Positions 10,979-23,815 of a DNA stretch of 64,000 bases are shown here, piece by piece. The position numbers and the translations under genes are program-made. Every line of letters begins with the position of its first letter. Within the stretch, counting starts at the first letter, position 1. Origin of the DNA: Zhengitettix transpicula (Eukaryota > Arthropoda > Insecta > Orthoptera > Tetrigidae); the NCBI GenBank assembly GCA_037074705.1, contig CM073591.1, positions 162,220,032 to 162,284,031 of the forward strand. Reading direction: 5' to 3'. Below the pieces are notes generated by a model that saw nothing but the letters and a program-made list of their open reading frames with translations, was not told the origin of the DNA and searched no databases.

Positions 10979-12893
10979 ACTCGGCGAACAATAACAAAAA
11001 CAAAAAGGTCAACTCTCGATTATGAAGTGTTGAGTGATGAAAATTTTGGCAAGCTGATAACGGAGAGATACGTTCGAATCTATTTAAATACAGAACAGGA
11101 AACAAGATATAGAAGGATACGTACCTTACCTAGTAAGATCGAAATAAAGGATCTGTAACATGAATACCTACGACTCAAAACAGCCCGATAAACGCTTGGA
11201 TAATTCAACTCAATCTTACGATGAACCTAAATGTTTTTGACATTATCGCATTTTCAAATTTAAAATAATCATATTAAAGAAAGTCACTATATTATTTAAA
11301 CTGCTGAGTGCCAATATAAAGGAAGCAGCCCATTTATTCCTTATATGCATTTTACCAGTATTTTTTAACGTCGCTTATTTCCTCAACTGAGGTTTTTATG
11401 AGTGTAATAAACATTCTAATATATTACAGTTTCCAGTATTTCTGTACATAACTGAGTCCTTCCTCATTTTAAGTTACATTATGTATATAAAATATAACAA
11501 AAAATGGGTGTAAGATCTTATTAAGATAACACAATTCGCTCAAGCAAATGAAACTAGAAGAATGTACCACAAAACTTTGTTGGCTTGACATCAATAAAAC
11601 CTCTTTTATTGTTCGATTATATTAAACGCTATAACGAATTGTCAGATCCAATTCACATAATTCTACAGTACAGTCATATACACGCCTCTTCTAGATTTCG
11701 TTATCTGGAGAATAAATGTAAGGAGGGAAAAATTACTTTAATTCTTAAAAAGTTATACTTTATCCGTTCAGTTAATTAAACTGTGGTGTGTGGTACCAAT
11801 ATAAATTTTATATTTATAGTTTCCTAGAATTACTATATTAGTTTCCGGCACAAATAATGAATAGACAGTCACGTGTTTACTGTGAATTTCAAAACAAGAC
11901 AATGGGAAGGTTTGCATCTTTGTGTAGAGTATGGATTGCAATTGAGGGGACTAAAAGGATGATTTATTATTCTGTGTTTTTTAGATCGCCTATTGGCAGG
12001 CCATAATCCAATGGTCCAAATACCAAAAATAATGCTAAAGAGATAAGTGAGAAGAAGAATGAGGTGTTGAATTTTGTGCTGTTTTGGAAAGGAGTAGGGA
12101 GGGATAAACGAGAGAATAATTTATAAGTTACCTAGCAGTGATGGGGAATGTTTTCGAGTTCAAAGACTGAGGGCTTTCCCGGTGTAATTGCTGCAGAAAG
12201 ACTTCTCGGGTTTCCACACGGGTACAAAAGCGATTGAACCGCGACCGAAAGCTCTGTCGTCATCTTTCAGGCTTGCAGCACCTTTTTTCAACCAATCATA
12301 CACCATAGTAACTTCACACTAACAATGGTAACACTAAACGGATACAAACGTAATCCTTGTCAGAGCTCGAGAGTAACAATACATAAAAGTAGTTTTTCAC
12401 GTCAGATTAAAGAATCATTATTTCTTTTGTAACGGGCCACTATTTCATTCCATATTAATTAATTTATGTTGTAAATGTAGTATGTGAACCTAAGAATAGA
12501 TGCCTGGTCCCTGGCAGAGTCAAAAATAGGTCTTCAGTTATCAATATTTTAAGGTTATGTTTTACTCAGAGTTTAACATTCTGTTTATAGTCTTTAAATA
12601 TCAAATATATAATAATTTAAAACCAATCTCACGTAAAATCTTAAAACCAAATAATTAAAAACCTTCACAGAATAATGAGAATAATAATTGTGTCCCCCTC
12701 ATACAAAAATTATATCATAAAACATCATTATAACTTATTGTAAATGTGTTACTCATTAAAATTTTAAGTTTATATTTCATTTATCATAGATAATATTCAA
12801 AGATATGTGACACAAAGACAAGTTTCTTCAAACAAGATCTTACTTTGGAATGTTCAACAGCTGGGTAGCAATACGTCGTAATGTATCAGGATT
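10979..12893. other. AT-rich DNA without recognisable gene
   Basis: No repeat match or gene seen. A slightly GC-richer patch at 12130-12290 has no recognisable feature. Confidence 0.45.
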
Positions 12894-13385
12894 GTTTTTT
12901 TAGAGTAACAAGCTACAAGAGGGTAAACCACGTGGTGGAAACTCCCCTTTAATAGCATAGGAATGGATTTTAAAGGGGAGATGCAGAAGGGTAGATGAAG
13001 GTAGCCAATAATTATCAATGGTCCCTGAGCTATAGTTTCAGGATGCTACCCGGCATTCGCCTAAAACTGATACAGGACAAACAATTGGAAACGTGCATCA
13101 TGAAGGTCAAGCAATTAGTACTTATACCATGTCCTTAAGATAGCGGAAGAGGGGTTTGCTGTGGGGACACAGCATTCCCTTCTCCGTGCCTCTACCAGTT
13201 TAGGAGGCAGCTGGACGACTATTCCCATAGGAATAGCGGACAATTCTAACCATATTCCAAAGGTCTGCGACCTTGAAACATACTCCTATCAAAACAGACA
13301 GAGGTGCCTCCGTTTATGAGAGCCTTACTTCAAAAAACCAGAGAGCGGAGAACGCATTCATTGAAGGTTCACCTGCGAGAGAATT
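12894..13385 (-). repeat. Retroposon family I, copy C
   Basis: Near full length on the minus strand. It starts at the left with a T-run (the poly(A) tail), then TAGAGTAACAAGCTACA, TAGCATAGGAA, GGTCCCTGAGCTATAG, GGATGCTACCCGGCATTCGCC and the CACAGCATTCCCTTCTCCG block, to ACCTGCGAGAGAATTG at 13371-13386, half of the 5' hairpin. It is more diverged than A, B and G. Confidence 0.8.
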
Positions 13386-13413
13386 GTACTCACAACCTTC
13401 AGAGAACTACGCC

Positions 13414-13663
13414 TTATTTTTAAGTGTAACAGGTTACGTTAGGGTAATTCACGTGGTGGCAACTCCCCTTTAATAGCATATGAAGGGATTTGAAAGAGGG
13501 GATGCAGAAGGGTAGAGGAAGGTAGCGAATGGTTAAATAGGGCCCCCGGGCTATAGTTTAAGGATTCTACCCGGCATTCGGCTGAAAGTGATGCAGAACA
13601 AACCCCAGTAAAACTGCATCAGGCTCTTGGTACTTGTCCCACGCCCTTCCGATGGCGGGGCTT
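13414..13663 (-). repeat. Retroposon family I, copy D (5'-truncated)
   Basis: Same orientation as copy C and 30 bp beyond it. It runs from a T-rich tail and GTGTAACAGGTTACGTTAGG to CCCACGCCCTTCCGATGGCG. Only the 3' half of the family is present, the usual result of incomplete target-primed reverse transcription. It includes the intact GGGCCCCCGGGCTATAG block. Confidence 0.8.
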
Positions 13664-13965
13664 GAAGTGCAAAGTGTTTGATTATACCGCAACTACCTGT
13701 GGCCGTAATAATCTCCGGATTAGTTCCCATCCGTTCAGACTTAAACAACTTTAAACGACCCGATTCTTTCCCGATCAATACTGGAATAAAATTAACTGGA
13801 ATGTATTTTCCTCGTTAATTTTGTTTTCATTTCATGTTTTATTTGTTAATAATGCAGTAAAATATAATAAGAAAAATTTAATTGATTGCTGTTTAGAAAA
13901 TATATTTCCTTCCGACAAAGTTTGAGCGAACTCCGCCCTAGATATTTCACCAGTCCCATATATTC
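13664..13965. other. Unassigned DNA
   Basis: About 300 bp. A short GC-richer part beyond copy D is followed by AT-rich sequence. Nothing recognised. Confidence 0.4.
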
Positions 13966-14178
13966 TTACTTTTTGATGTTTCTGGCAGCTTTCATCATGC
14001 GTGAAACTTGAACATATTTATAGATATCGGTATGGGGTGAATAAAATTGTTCATTTAACTTACTATGAAATCTTTCACATGCATTGGTTGGCAGTTCTTC
14101 GTTGACTGAAAAATCCACCCACAGGTTTGGAGGGAATTTGGAAATTTTCGTCGATGTAATTTTCCACCTAATAATCAC
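13966..14178 (-). pseudogene. Mutator-like (MULE) transposase fragment
   Basis: The 70-codon minus-strand frame contains LWVDFSVNEELPTNACERFH then SKLNEQFYSPHTDIYKY. The pattern W.D....... TN.CE.FH.KLN..FYS.HP.I is the segment after the catalytic domain in insect MULE-type transposases, where the N-x-x-E-x-F-H motif is conserved. Here proline after the SPH histidine is replaced by threonine. The frame opens without the upstream catalytic DDE domain, and 14179-14290 gives no continuation in one frame. It is therefore a broken fragment, or a small exon of a domesticated relative. No terminal inverted repeats were found. Confidence 0.55.
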
Positions 14179-16497
14179 AAAAGAGGTTAAGTTTTTCCAA
14201 TTTTGGCTTTATGGACATAAAATCTTCAGTAAAACACTTCCCCAACTTCCTCAAGCTTGAAGTTCGGTATGCCGAACAGATAACATGAAAACAGACCAGC
14301 TTCTGTTATAGTCCTATGGCTTTAATCTTCCTCCACCAGCTCTGTGCTAAATAAAATTTGCAATCGAATCCGCATACTTGTCACAGCTTCTGTTATAGTG
14401 CTAGAAATCAGAAAAAAATAGCACGTGGAGAGAAACATACATGTATTTCTTCAAGCTTTTAATGTAGAATATTGAAAACTATATAAGACTTACCTTTTTT
14501 TATCAGCAAGCGATTCTTGGTGCTAATGTTATGGAGGCGTGCAGATCTTATGAATATGACTGGGGAAGGAATCGGGACCTGCTGAGGTTTCAGGCAGGAA
14601 GGAATCGGACTGTCTCTCTTATATACCTGAAAGTGATCGTATTAATCCAGAAAGGAATCTAAAATATTAAGCGCTGAATTAATGTGTTATGGCTTCGTAA
14701 CTAACGGAACTTCTGGACCCAAATTTTGTATTTTCAGAACAGAGATTTGTAAATTAAACACAATAGGACTTTCAATTTTTCTTTATGAAAATAAATTGTT
14801 GCGAGCTCGAAAATTAGATTCGTTAAATAGATTTTGTTTGAAGAGAGATAATATGGCTTTTGATTTTCGTTACGATATTTTTTAACCATAACAACATAAA
14901 CAACAATAATAATATATCCTTAAATGACATTATGAACTAATATTCATTAATTATACCATAAAAAAGCCGCATTAATACATTACGATAAGGAAAACTGTCA
15001 ATCAGACGTAAATGTAAAGTTTTAAATGTCCGTTTTAGACACATAATTGAGTCTAAAAATAAGATATACGGTACTTAAAATATTACAGCATGCAGAAAAA
15101 ATGTATTTGAGATTTGAATTAGTTATGTCTTTCCTTTTGAAGTAGAGTCCTATCCGGCTGACGTCAGACAAGCCTAATCCTGTGGCCAGCCACGAGACTG
15201 CAAACTACAGCTCCTGCTCAGTACCTGGGCAAGACAAGCGATCATGTGCCTAGTCCATTAGCACAGAATTAAGTGCACGTTGCGCGTCACAGGCTTTGCT
15301 GTCCATTTTGGATCGATAAGTACTTCAGAGTCGCATATATTTGTTTGTGAATAAGGAAACTTAATAAGTAAATAGAAATTCTTGTATTAAGGCCAGAGTG
15401 ATATCAATCCGAAGCCATTAAATTTATTCACTTAAGTGATAATTTTTTATTTAGTGCAATATTTTTTTATATTTTATACTGCGGAATAAATGTCCTTGAA
15501 ATAATACATCATACGTTGTGTATTAAAGTTAATAGTTGAAAAATACGTAAATACATGACTAGAATCAAAAAATATATGTCAACCACCAAAATTTTTTAAT
15601 TAAATAGTAAATAAAAATAGTTTTATTTTCTGTGCAAAATAAAAGAATTTATATTTATATTTTGCTCAGGCAAGGTGCATATTCCGGGATGGTTATTTAG
15701 TTAATATCGGTGCTTGGACGTTACATTGTTATTGAAGGGCAGTATTTCATGGACAAGATTTCTTTCAGATGTTGCGAAAGCAGACAAAGGTCACCTGCAG
15801 AAGTTGTGCTTAGAGTGATGTGACTCCATTTCGCCTCATATAAAATTGTGTAAAACTCCTCAGTTGGTTTATTAAATTATAAACCAGCCAAAGGGCTGGT
15901 TGGGTCCAGTCTAGAACAGACAAGCAAGGTGACGTAGTCGACGAGTTTTTGTGTGCCACCAGTGAAAAATTCTTAGAATATTATAATTTCTGCCTTCGTC
16001 CAATGCTGAAAAGGGCCTCGGGCCCAATAACGTCTATTCTCGCCTCGGCGTAATACTTGCGTTTTATTTTTGATTTTTAAATATTTTTTTTGCCTATGTT
16101 ACCTTTAAGAGTAGCCATAGATGATACAAATAAATTGTGTATGCTTTCCTGAGCAAGGCCATGATACCAATGTTAAATAAGTTTCGTTTCTCAATTCGTA
16201 TAATATAAAAATTTAATTTGTGCATTTTTATATTGTAATAAAATTAAATTAAAATTAAATCTTGTTAAATCAATAAAATCCCACACTTAATTCAAAAGTG
16301 GTGAGAGAAAGAATCCACACAATCAAAGGTACGGTGTTTCAGACCGGAAGTCGGTGTATGATATGCATTTTGTAATAGTGAAACTAATTTTTTTAAATAA
16401 AAGTTTATAACGGTCCCGTCGACATCGTGGTCATTGGCAACCCGTGTGTTATTTACCATAGATTACATAGCGTTACTGTTTACATACATTCTTAACA
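14179..16497. other. AT-rich DNA with a GC-richer island at 15.14-15.43 kb
   Basis: Mostly low-complexity. The island at about 15140-15430 (GACGTCAG..., CAGTACCTGGGCAAGAC, GCACGTTGCGCGTCACAGG) has no open frame and no match elsewhere in the window. A perfect small hairpin AACCAGCC/GGCTGGTT lies near 15882. Neither can be assigned. Confidence 0.4.
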
Positions 16498-16800
16498 TTA
16501 ATTGCAATCGGGTTTCTGTATTTGTTCACTTATGTTTGCTTCCTCGATAAATTTAATGATGCCCAAGGCAGCTGTCGTTGAAGTACAGAGGTCTGCGATG
16601 TGGTGTTTTGCATCTTCTGATGTCGTTGTACCTGCTGTAATAGAAGAGTATATGGGGAATAGTTAGAGGTTGACTGCATTCTTCACAAGTTGGTTGGGTA
16701 GATATGGAAAATAGGAACGCACGAGTACAAACTGAGTGGATGGTTCTTACTCTAGATAGAATCACCTGTTTTTTTTTCTGTTTATGGTTTTGGGAATTGT
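16498..16800 (-). pseudogene. LINE ORF2 C-terminal fragment (I/Jockey-like)
   Basis: On the minus strand the peptide VILSRVRTIHSVCTRAFLFS...PTCEECSQPLTIPHILFYYS matches the C-terminal end of insect LINE ORF2 proteins: R.R.GH...T...L, then C..C...LT..HIL..C....R. The zinc-knuckle-like CxxC and HIL are kept; the final cysteine is now tyrosine. A frame change near 16610 leads into HIADLCTSTTAALGIIKFIE and a stop at 16498-16500, the normal end of the protein. In intact elements this part follows an RNase H domain, which is what lies at 17.5-18.46 kb on the same strand; they may be one LINE split by about 700 bp of other sequence. Confidence 0.7.
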
Positions 16801-17497
16801 TATTGTAACGCGTGTATTTAGGGTTAAGTTTTTCTTTGTTTCGAAAGTGTTGTTTGCTGTGGTTTGGAGAATTCGAAATCGTGCACGTGCGTGGGGGTGG
16901 AGGAGATAAATATTTCCATCCAGGTAATTTCGTGTCCTGTCTCGATTGTTGACCTCAACATGACAGAATAGTTAGTCATTGTTGACTACGGAACTGCAGC
17001 TGCGTGCTATAAATCTTGTGACAATGGAAGAATCAGTAAAACTGACGAAGTTTTCTAACAATGAAAAGAGTAAAAGAATGGGAGGCTATAATGGAGGGGA
17101 CGGAGATAAGTTTTGGAAACTGTACAGTTGTTCTGCGGTCACCGAAGCTGGTGGATGTGATTAAGAGAGGCTCCGTAAAGTTGTTGTCTCTGATATAGTT
17201 CGAGGCAGAATCGTCGTGAGAAAGGGGCCACAATTCGTTAGTGAAGAGTTCACAGAATAGCACCACACAATTTAGTACGACGGCTTGCCAGCATTCAATT
17301 CCGGAGGCCGACGCCTTAGCCAGTGATCAACCCCTGAGTTGACGCCAGTACGTCGGTACGAGAGCTACAGCAGGCAACACAACACAGAATAGCAGTACGC
17401 ATTTGGTACTGGCAGCAGACCTCTTCTATGTAAAAACCACAGGTGCCTGAGATAAGAGTTTTCATGTTTAACTTTAATAAACTTATATAAAATTTCT
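16801..17497. other. Unassigned segment between two LINE fragments
   Basis: About 700 bp of higher GC than its surroundings, especially 17270-17420 (GACGGCTTGCCAGCATTC, GAGTTGACGCCAGTACGTCG), followed by AATAAA near 17478. It may be an insertion that split one LINE, possibly LTR-derived, but no TG...CA boundary or duplication could be fixed. Frames at 16979-17164 and 17033-17266 overlap on opposite strands and are not convincing. Confidence 0.35.
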
Positions 17498-18458
17498 TTA
17501 TTGGTCAAATATTTTATTTGATTTAACGTAAAACCCCAGCCCACAAAAATAAATCTTTACATTATATCTTTGTAGTGTACTGTGAATTATTCCGTCGTTT
17601 TTCCTTCTCCTATTTTCGAGTTTTTCTTTACAGAACTTCCACGTTTCCTTGCTGTTGCACTGGAAGTCGTTTTCTCTGTTCTGTATAGTTCTTGAAGCTA
17701 CTTTTGCCAGCTCGTCGGTCCTGAGGTTTCCAGGAATTCCTCTATGCGCAGGTATCCTTACTAGACAGATGTTTTGATTCATATTCCTTATCTTCGTGAT
17801 ATTGTCCCTAATGAGGTTCAATGATTTGTTCCTCTTTTGGGGGTTTATGATATCTTTGATTGCTTCGGATGAGTCTGTTAGAATGATGTTATTGTTATCC
17901 TGGATGTTTATGCAGAGTTTAGTGGTCATGTAGATAGCTTGCACTTCAGCCGCCAGGGCCGATGACTGGTTATTTAGTGTTGGAGTGCGCTGGTCTGAGC
18001 TGCTGTAGATTGCGCTCGCGGACTTGGATCCATCTGCATTCACTGATCTGGGATAATCGTGTTTCTTGATTAATTTATCGTGTTCCTTGACGAAGTTATC
18101 ATTTTTTTAATTCTTTTACTTGGTTTAGGAGGGTTAGGTCTTCTGAAATGTCTAAGATATTCCACGGTGGGGTTCTTGCGAATGTGTTTTGTTCAATTTG
18201 TGGCAGTGTGATCCTTGCTGTCCTCAAGTGTTTTTCCAGCATTTTGCGGAACGGTATTGCTTCTAATACTTCCCCACTGTGGTGGTAATTTAAAGACTTT
18301 GTTTGTTGTCTGATTTGGGGGTTACTTGACTCTAGAGATTTTATGGCGTACTTGATTGATAAAAATTTCTTTCTGAATGCCAGAGATAATTCTTTTGTCT
18401 CTGTCCTTCCATTACTAACGCAATAAATACGGCTAACACACTCGACGAAAATTTTCAA
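17498..18458 (-). pseudogene. LINE ORF2 remnant: end of reverse transcriptase region and RNase H domain (I-like)
   Basis: Two minus-strand frames make one decayed protein part. The first (18099-18458) has LSLAFRKKFLSIKYAIKSLE and APPWNI-like FARTPPWNI, typical of the linker after the LINE reverse transcriptase. The second (17498-18043, open from further upstream) is an RNase H domain: VNADGSK (first Asp), AAEVQAIY (Glu), ILTDSSEAI (Asp), then IPAHRGIPGNLRTDELAK (last Asp). All four catalytic acidic residues are still visible. The frames are out of register at an A-run near 18105, a likely one-base slip. RNase H after the RT is a trait of I, R1, LOA and some Jockey LINEs. The 5' side of the element is missing and the C-terminal zinc-knuckle part is not in frame at 17498. 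Confidence 0.8.
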
Positions 18459-21400
18459 AATTAAATTTGGTTCTTGAAAGTGATTTTTTTCAGCAATAGC
18501 TAGACTACCGAATTTGGTTTAAAACCACGAACGAGCTAATCCCGGGACAAAATTGTCTACCAAACGAAGCACCTGAACGATGGTCGTTTGGAAAGTTCTA
18601 AGCTTGCACAGAGATTTCGCTAGTAGAGTCAAAAGGTGATTTGTAGCTCAATTATTATCTCAATGATGGTATACTATTAAGTTTCAATCCGATATATAAA
18701 TATAATAACTGTGTACATGTGAATTTACACCATCTGCCAAACAGGACGATATTGATAAAATAGTTTAGTGGTAGAAACACGTCGTAAAAAAAACCCGAAA
18801 TTGTGGAAAATAATTGAAGATTACCTTAAAATTTGTTTTCTCTTTTTCGACGGTAGTACAGCATCACTGAAGCAAATCATTGTTATACGGTCTGATCAAG
18901 AACCAACCCTCGTCTAAGGCCGTGTCTCCCTCTTCCTCTATTTACCCAATTTAAGTAGAACATTATCCCCAGTAGGGTTCCGTTGTGTAAGGGGATCTTA
19001 CTTCCCTTGCAGTGATAACTCTGGACGAGACACCGTAGGGATTTAGTGCCTGCGTCATCTGATTCGCCATGTCAGGTTGTGTGCTTACTCCCTACCCGTC
19101 ACGACAATTTAGGTCCACAGTCAACAAAACCTGTTATAAGAAGTACAGGAATTGTAAGTGGCCTATCAATACATGGGCGTTCTGCGATTAATATTTAAGC
19201 GTTATCTACAAGAAAAAAATTGTAATACCAAAAAAAACGAAACAACGAACGTAAATACATACCTTTTCATTTTTTAGACCTACAAATGTAATTTGTGAGT
19301 CTTAAGGTTTTTCTTTTTATTCCAAATTTTGGTCTTATCCTTACAAATTTGCGTTTTTTTCCAAATCTGCGTCTTCTTGCATGAATTAGGTGCCTAGCCC
19401 AATGGAAGCGGCCACGCTGAACACAATGCCGTTGACCGCAGGTCGATAACTGCAGCCGTTTAGTGTTAGGAAACATCATTTGCACTGATTGGTAGACCCT
19501 ATATATATTTGTATATTATTTTTGGTATATAAGTGAATAGAGAAATAAATATATTTTGGATGCACTCTTATAAACGTGTTCGTTGAGCATTAGTAACAAT
19601 CACGGAAATCTACTTTGTATATCATCTAATAGTTTCATAATAATTACTATTTCACTTATTTTGAATGAGGAGAGCCTCACACATTCTACCCGTTGATGTT
19701 ATTCACCCTCTTTCTAGATATATACGTGTGCATAGTATAGTACAAGTTTGAAATTAGTGTGCTATTTTCGCTGCTGTTACGCCCTAAACGAGACGCTGCC
19801 TTACTCTTGCTGCTTACTGCTCATTTAGGTGGAAATAAGAGGTAGATTTTATCTGTTACTGCTTCACGTACAGGAACCACGCAGCAGTGGTACGGTGCCT
19901 GCCGGCTAATTGCTTGTCAAAGCGAATCGCGTTCTCGGAGAATGTACTACTACTGCAGATACTTACACTTCCTCGGCGTATACTTAAGTGCTGTGAAAAA
20001 CTCCCATTCCAGTAATAAATTCTATTAGACTTTAACAAGATATAACGAGACAAATTACATAGCGGAGCACTTTCATCCGACAAAAGCAACCAGATGGGGA
20101 AAAAATCACAGAACCACACAGACACAAGTAAATTAAAGCTTTATGTCTTTTATGTGATTATAGAAAGATTTTCACGATTAAATGTTACCTACTTAATGTG
20201 TTTGTGTCTTTCGAACAAGAATTTATCTAACTGTATTGTGTTAGTATATTCCACATAATTATTCCATTCACAATAATGGTAAGTACAATTTCAAACTATT
20301 TTTGGAACGTTGCCATTCTTCCGTACACTTTTAGTGCTAACATATTTTGATACAAAATGGCGTTTAACCTATAATGGCAAATACAGAGATACGAATTCAT
20401 AGCCGTTTTTTGTAATTGATTATTAAACGGTTTTCTTAAATCAACCTAAATCCAATAAAATACTGGGATGAAGCCGTTACACATTCAAAGGGTCACATTC
20501 TGCCTAATCTGCCTAATAAATCGTGAAAATATTCAACGTAAACCTACGATGCGACCGACGGGAATCGGATGTGACATATAAGTTGAGACACATGCAGTCA
20601 TATTCTTAGTCCATAATATAATTAATAGGTAAGCGAAGTAAAAGGAATTAATTCTTTAAGTTAATTTCCCGAAAAACATATTACGAGATTTTTGATCATT
20701 TCTGATACTTCTTGGACATGGTGTTCTATCCTCAAAATGTTACTACTGCAAATATTCATTATCGAGAATTCTCTGATCTCCATATACAACTTAATTATTT
20801 TAGAGTTCTTTTGCCTTAATATTGTTGAATTAATATATTTGCACGTCCAATACTTATTGATTACTTTAGATATTAAACTGATTTAGTAATGAAACCATTA
20901 ATTATTAAAATGTCAATCCTTAACTGATAAGTTGATTTCAATATAAATATAGGCTAATTCACACTTAAACCATAATAATTCAATGAATGTAATTAAAAAT
21001 CCTTAACAATTCAGCGATGACTATAACATTGTTACTGCTACAGTTTATTAATGAAATCAATTAGCGGTATGACAGATTTTAGATTGGTTCATATTTTCCT
21101 TCATATTTAAGTCATGTGGTCCAAATTAAGGAACACTGATGTTGGAAAGCAAAGAATCAAATTGTGACATATGTTTCGTGCTTAACGCGCAATATCTTTA
21201 ACGAACCTTGGACTTCATTCTATCAGGTTCAGTCAAGCACTGAGTTTATTAACACTTCATGAAAGTTAACGGACTGATTAACTTTAATTGATATTTTTTC
21301 TATTTATTGTGTCTCTAATCTTTCGTAAAACGTCCCATCTCACGACAAGTGTAATATTAGGACATTCTTTCTACCTACTACCACTTTGCTTACCAGTGCA

Positions 21401-22844
21401 TCTTAAATGAATATATAATTAGCCACATTTGGCCAATCTAATACCAACCAATTTCTGGTTAAACCAAATAAAACTAATGATGTAATGACTTATATAGCTA
21501 TAATGGCCCTTATTTGTAAATATGAGAAGGAAACAATTAGATAATAAAGAGAGTATTTCTCTGGTTTTCATCCTGCCTAACTAGTAATTAACACACGTTT
21601 CCACTGCGTGTTCTGCCATCGTTGTTCACAAACTTTCATGAATGCAATCACAGATCCATACTTCCCTGGGACTATTGAGTCCCCAACTTTATAACGCAAC
21701 CCTAATAGCAGCCAACTTACAAAGTCAGTCAGACTACTCGTAATTTGTGACAAAATCATCAGCCATTGTCGATGATTTCTATTCCGCAGTTTCGTGAAGT
21801 ACGACTACAATGGTTAACTGCAGTAACAATTAGTGGGAAAAAAGAATATTTGCGAATACTCCGATGGAAATAAAAGAATACAAAAAAATACGAAGAAAAC
21901 CGAAACATGACAATAGCCAAATTCAATACAAAGAACTTCTGCACTGATCCAGAAGCAATCGCTTAACCAGTGCCAAAATCGACCATCTAATTTGAGAAGA
22001 AACTCAATGCCCCCTATGTACCCTATCAGTTAAATAATGTATAAAGTCACCAATAACATTTACGTTGACGCGACCATAAAATTTCAATTAAAAAAAAAGA
22101 GTAATACGCAACCATAAGATAGTAGTCTGTATTTTAATTCTAAAACATTATTAATCCACCTGAAAAAAATCTGAACAGTCCTTCATATATTCCATGAAAT
22201 AGGCGACTTATTTATAATAGATCAGGTGCTATGAACTTAAAATAAAACATACTGGTACAGCATTGTCTTGTACTGAACCACTGATTGCTGGAGAGGGGTG
22301 AGTGACACGATCATAAATTTGTATGCTGCACGCGCGCGCCTGTGACTACACGTTCCTGATTACAGTTCTACATCACATAAAATTCAGAACATATCTTTTT
22401 TCATTGACTTAGAAGATGAATCTCTTTTACTTCCGAGTAACGAGTTATTTTGAACAATAAAATATAAAACGTCTGTTTTAAAGGTATACTAATTATGTAA
22501 AGAACTGACAATTTTTTTTATTAAGTATACATCAGCAATCAGGAAACATTGTAGTCTATAAGGCAATATGGTAGGTTAAAACATATTATTTATATATTTT
22601 ACATTAAGTCTTGATGAGATCCTCTCCAGCGAAGAGAACTTCTGAATCAAGTTTACAGATGTGCAGATCATTTTCTTTTCAATATTCATATTACGTCATT
22701 TTATGACTAAGGATGTAATAAGGAATTTGAATGTGTTCCAAGCTTCTTGTGATGACTAACACAATTTTCGTGGATAGTCTTCATTACAGTGGGGATTTTT
22801 AAGTCTTTGTGTATCCGCTCATTTGTAGGACATTAGATTAGATA
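18459..22844. other. 4.4 kb of AT-rich DNA without recognised element
   Basis: Open frames of 60-89 codons (for example 19267-19485, 19856-20125 and 21577-21944) show no recognised domain. GC-richer patches at 18890-19120 and 19790-20110 have no clear signals. No families I-III were seen. A CG-rich CACGCGCGCGCC run lies at 22329-22340. Confidence 0.45.
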
Positions 22845-23335
22845 TATTTTATTCTATTAGTCCTCGTATTACGAAATAGGGTACGTCAATACATATAATT
22901 ACAAAATAATAATTAGAAGTTAATATAAAAATATTAAAATTCGGGTACACAAATTCCTCTGTCCAACATAAGTAATAATAATAACCAAAATAATAATTCT
23001 TTAACTATACTAAGAATATAATATAATATTTACAGTTCTAATAAAAAATCAATACGTACTACTAAATAATTAGTGGTTCGAGAATTAACTATCATAAAAT
23101 ATGGAATTACACATCACACTAAACCTGACACTCGCACACTAGAAAGAAAAACAAACGACGGACAAGTCACTTCACGAAACAGAGCGACGAGGAATCTTGC
23201 AAACTCCAGGCCGTACATGAAACAAATGAACAAACAAAAGAGCAGAAAAGACCAACAGAGACTAAGAAAGTTATGAAATAAGTAGTTATTGTTAGCAGCA
23301 CATTGAACACTTTTCCTTTTTTAAAACAATTAATT
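22845..23335 (-). mobile_element. LINE 3' tail (same family as 28.56-29.45 kb)
   Basis: This is the reverse complement of the 3' end of the LINE at 28.94-29.44 kb. Shared points are TCCTCGTATTACGAAATAGG against CCTATTTCCTCATACGAGGA, GTCCAACATAAG, GGACAAGTCACTTCACGAAA and AAAAGTGTTCAATGTG. A third short copy is at 36630-36760. The 67-codon plus-strand frame inside it is antisense and not meaningful. At 23335 it joins a Jockey-like reverse transcriptase piece instead of its own coding end. Confidence 0.75.
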
Positions 23336-23815
23336 ATTAGGGCAATGGCTCTTAATATTTTTTATTGGCATCTTTGTATAATTGCAATATTGGACTTACT
23401 GGCACATCCCCATAATTAGATTGGAATAATTATGGTTTTGTAAAGCAGAAGTTTGTTTTCTAAGTACAGGTGTGACTTGCGTCTTTGTAACCAGTAAATT
23501 AATTTTTGTTTTTGCTTTTCTTGGTTATATGAATTTTCCAGTTGAGTTTCCTAACCAGATGTAGACCCAAATATTTGAGACATGAGGCACATCTGTATTG
23601 TTTATATAGATCGAGCTACACTAATTTTTACATAAATATGAGACGATATTTTTTCGTTTATTTTGATTCTCCACTTCTACAGCCATACTTGAAGTGAGTT
23701 CAGATATTGTTGTTTCAGTGACGAGGCCTGGTTGATATTCGTAAGAATGACAGTATAATCTGCAAAAGTTTCTAGTTCAATATTTTTGGTCGTTGAGAGA
23801 TCAGAGGTGAGCAAC
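23336..23815 (-). pseudogene. Jockey-like LINE reverse transcriptase fragment
   Basis: On the minus strand, across several stops, one reads FADYTVILTNINQASSL then QQYLNSLQVWL, KWRIKINE, SQIFGSTSG (for KYLG), RRKSHLYLENKLLLYKTII and PI-LWGCASKSNIAIIQRC, then LRAIA. This is the second half of the RT palm and thumb of the Jockey clade, where the order is FADD, W..KW.IK.N, YLG..L, LSLENKLLLYK, P...YG..LWG.A. The active-site FADD reads FADY, and stops fall at about five places. The C-terminal 100 or so residues that normally follow are missing and the tail of a different LINE family follows directly. Confidence 0.75.
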
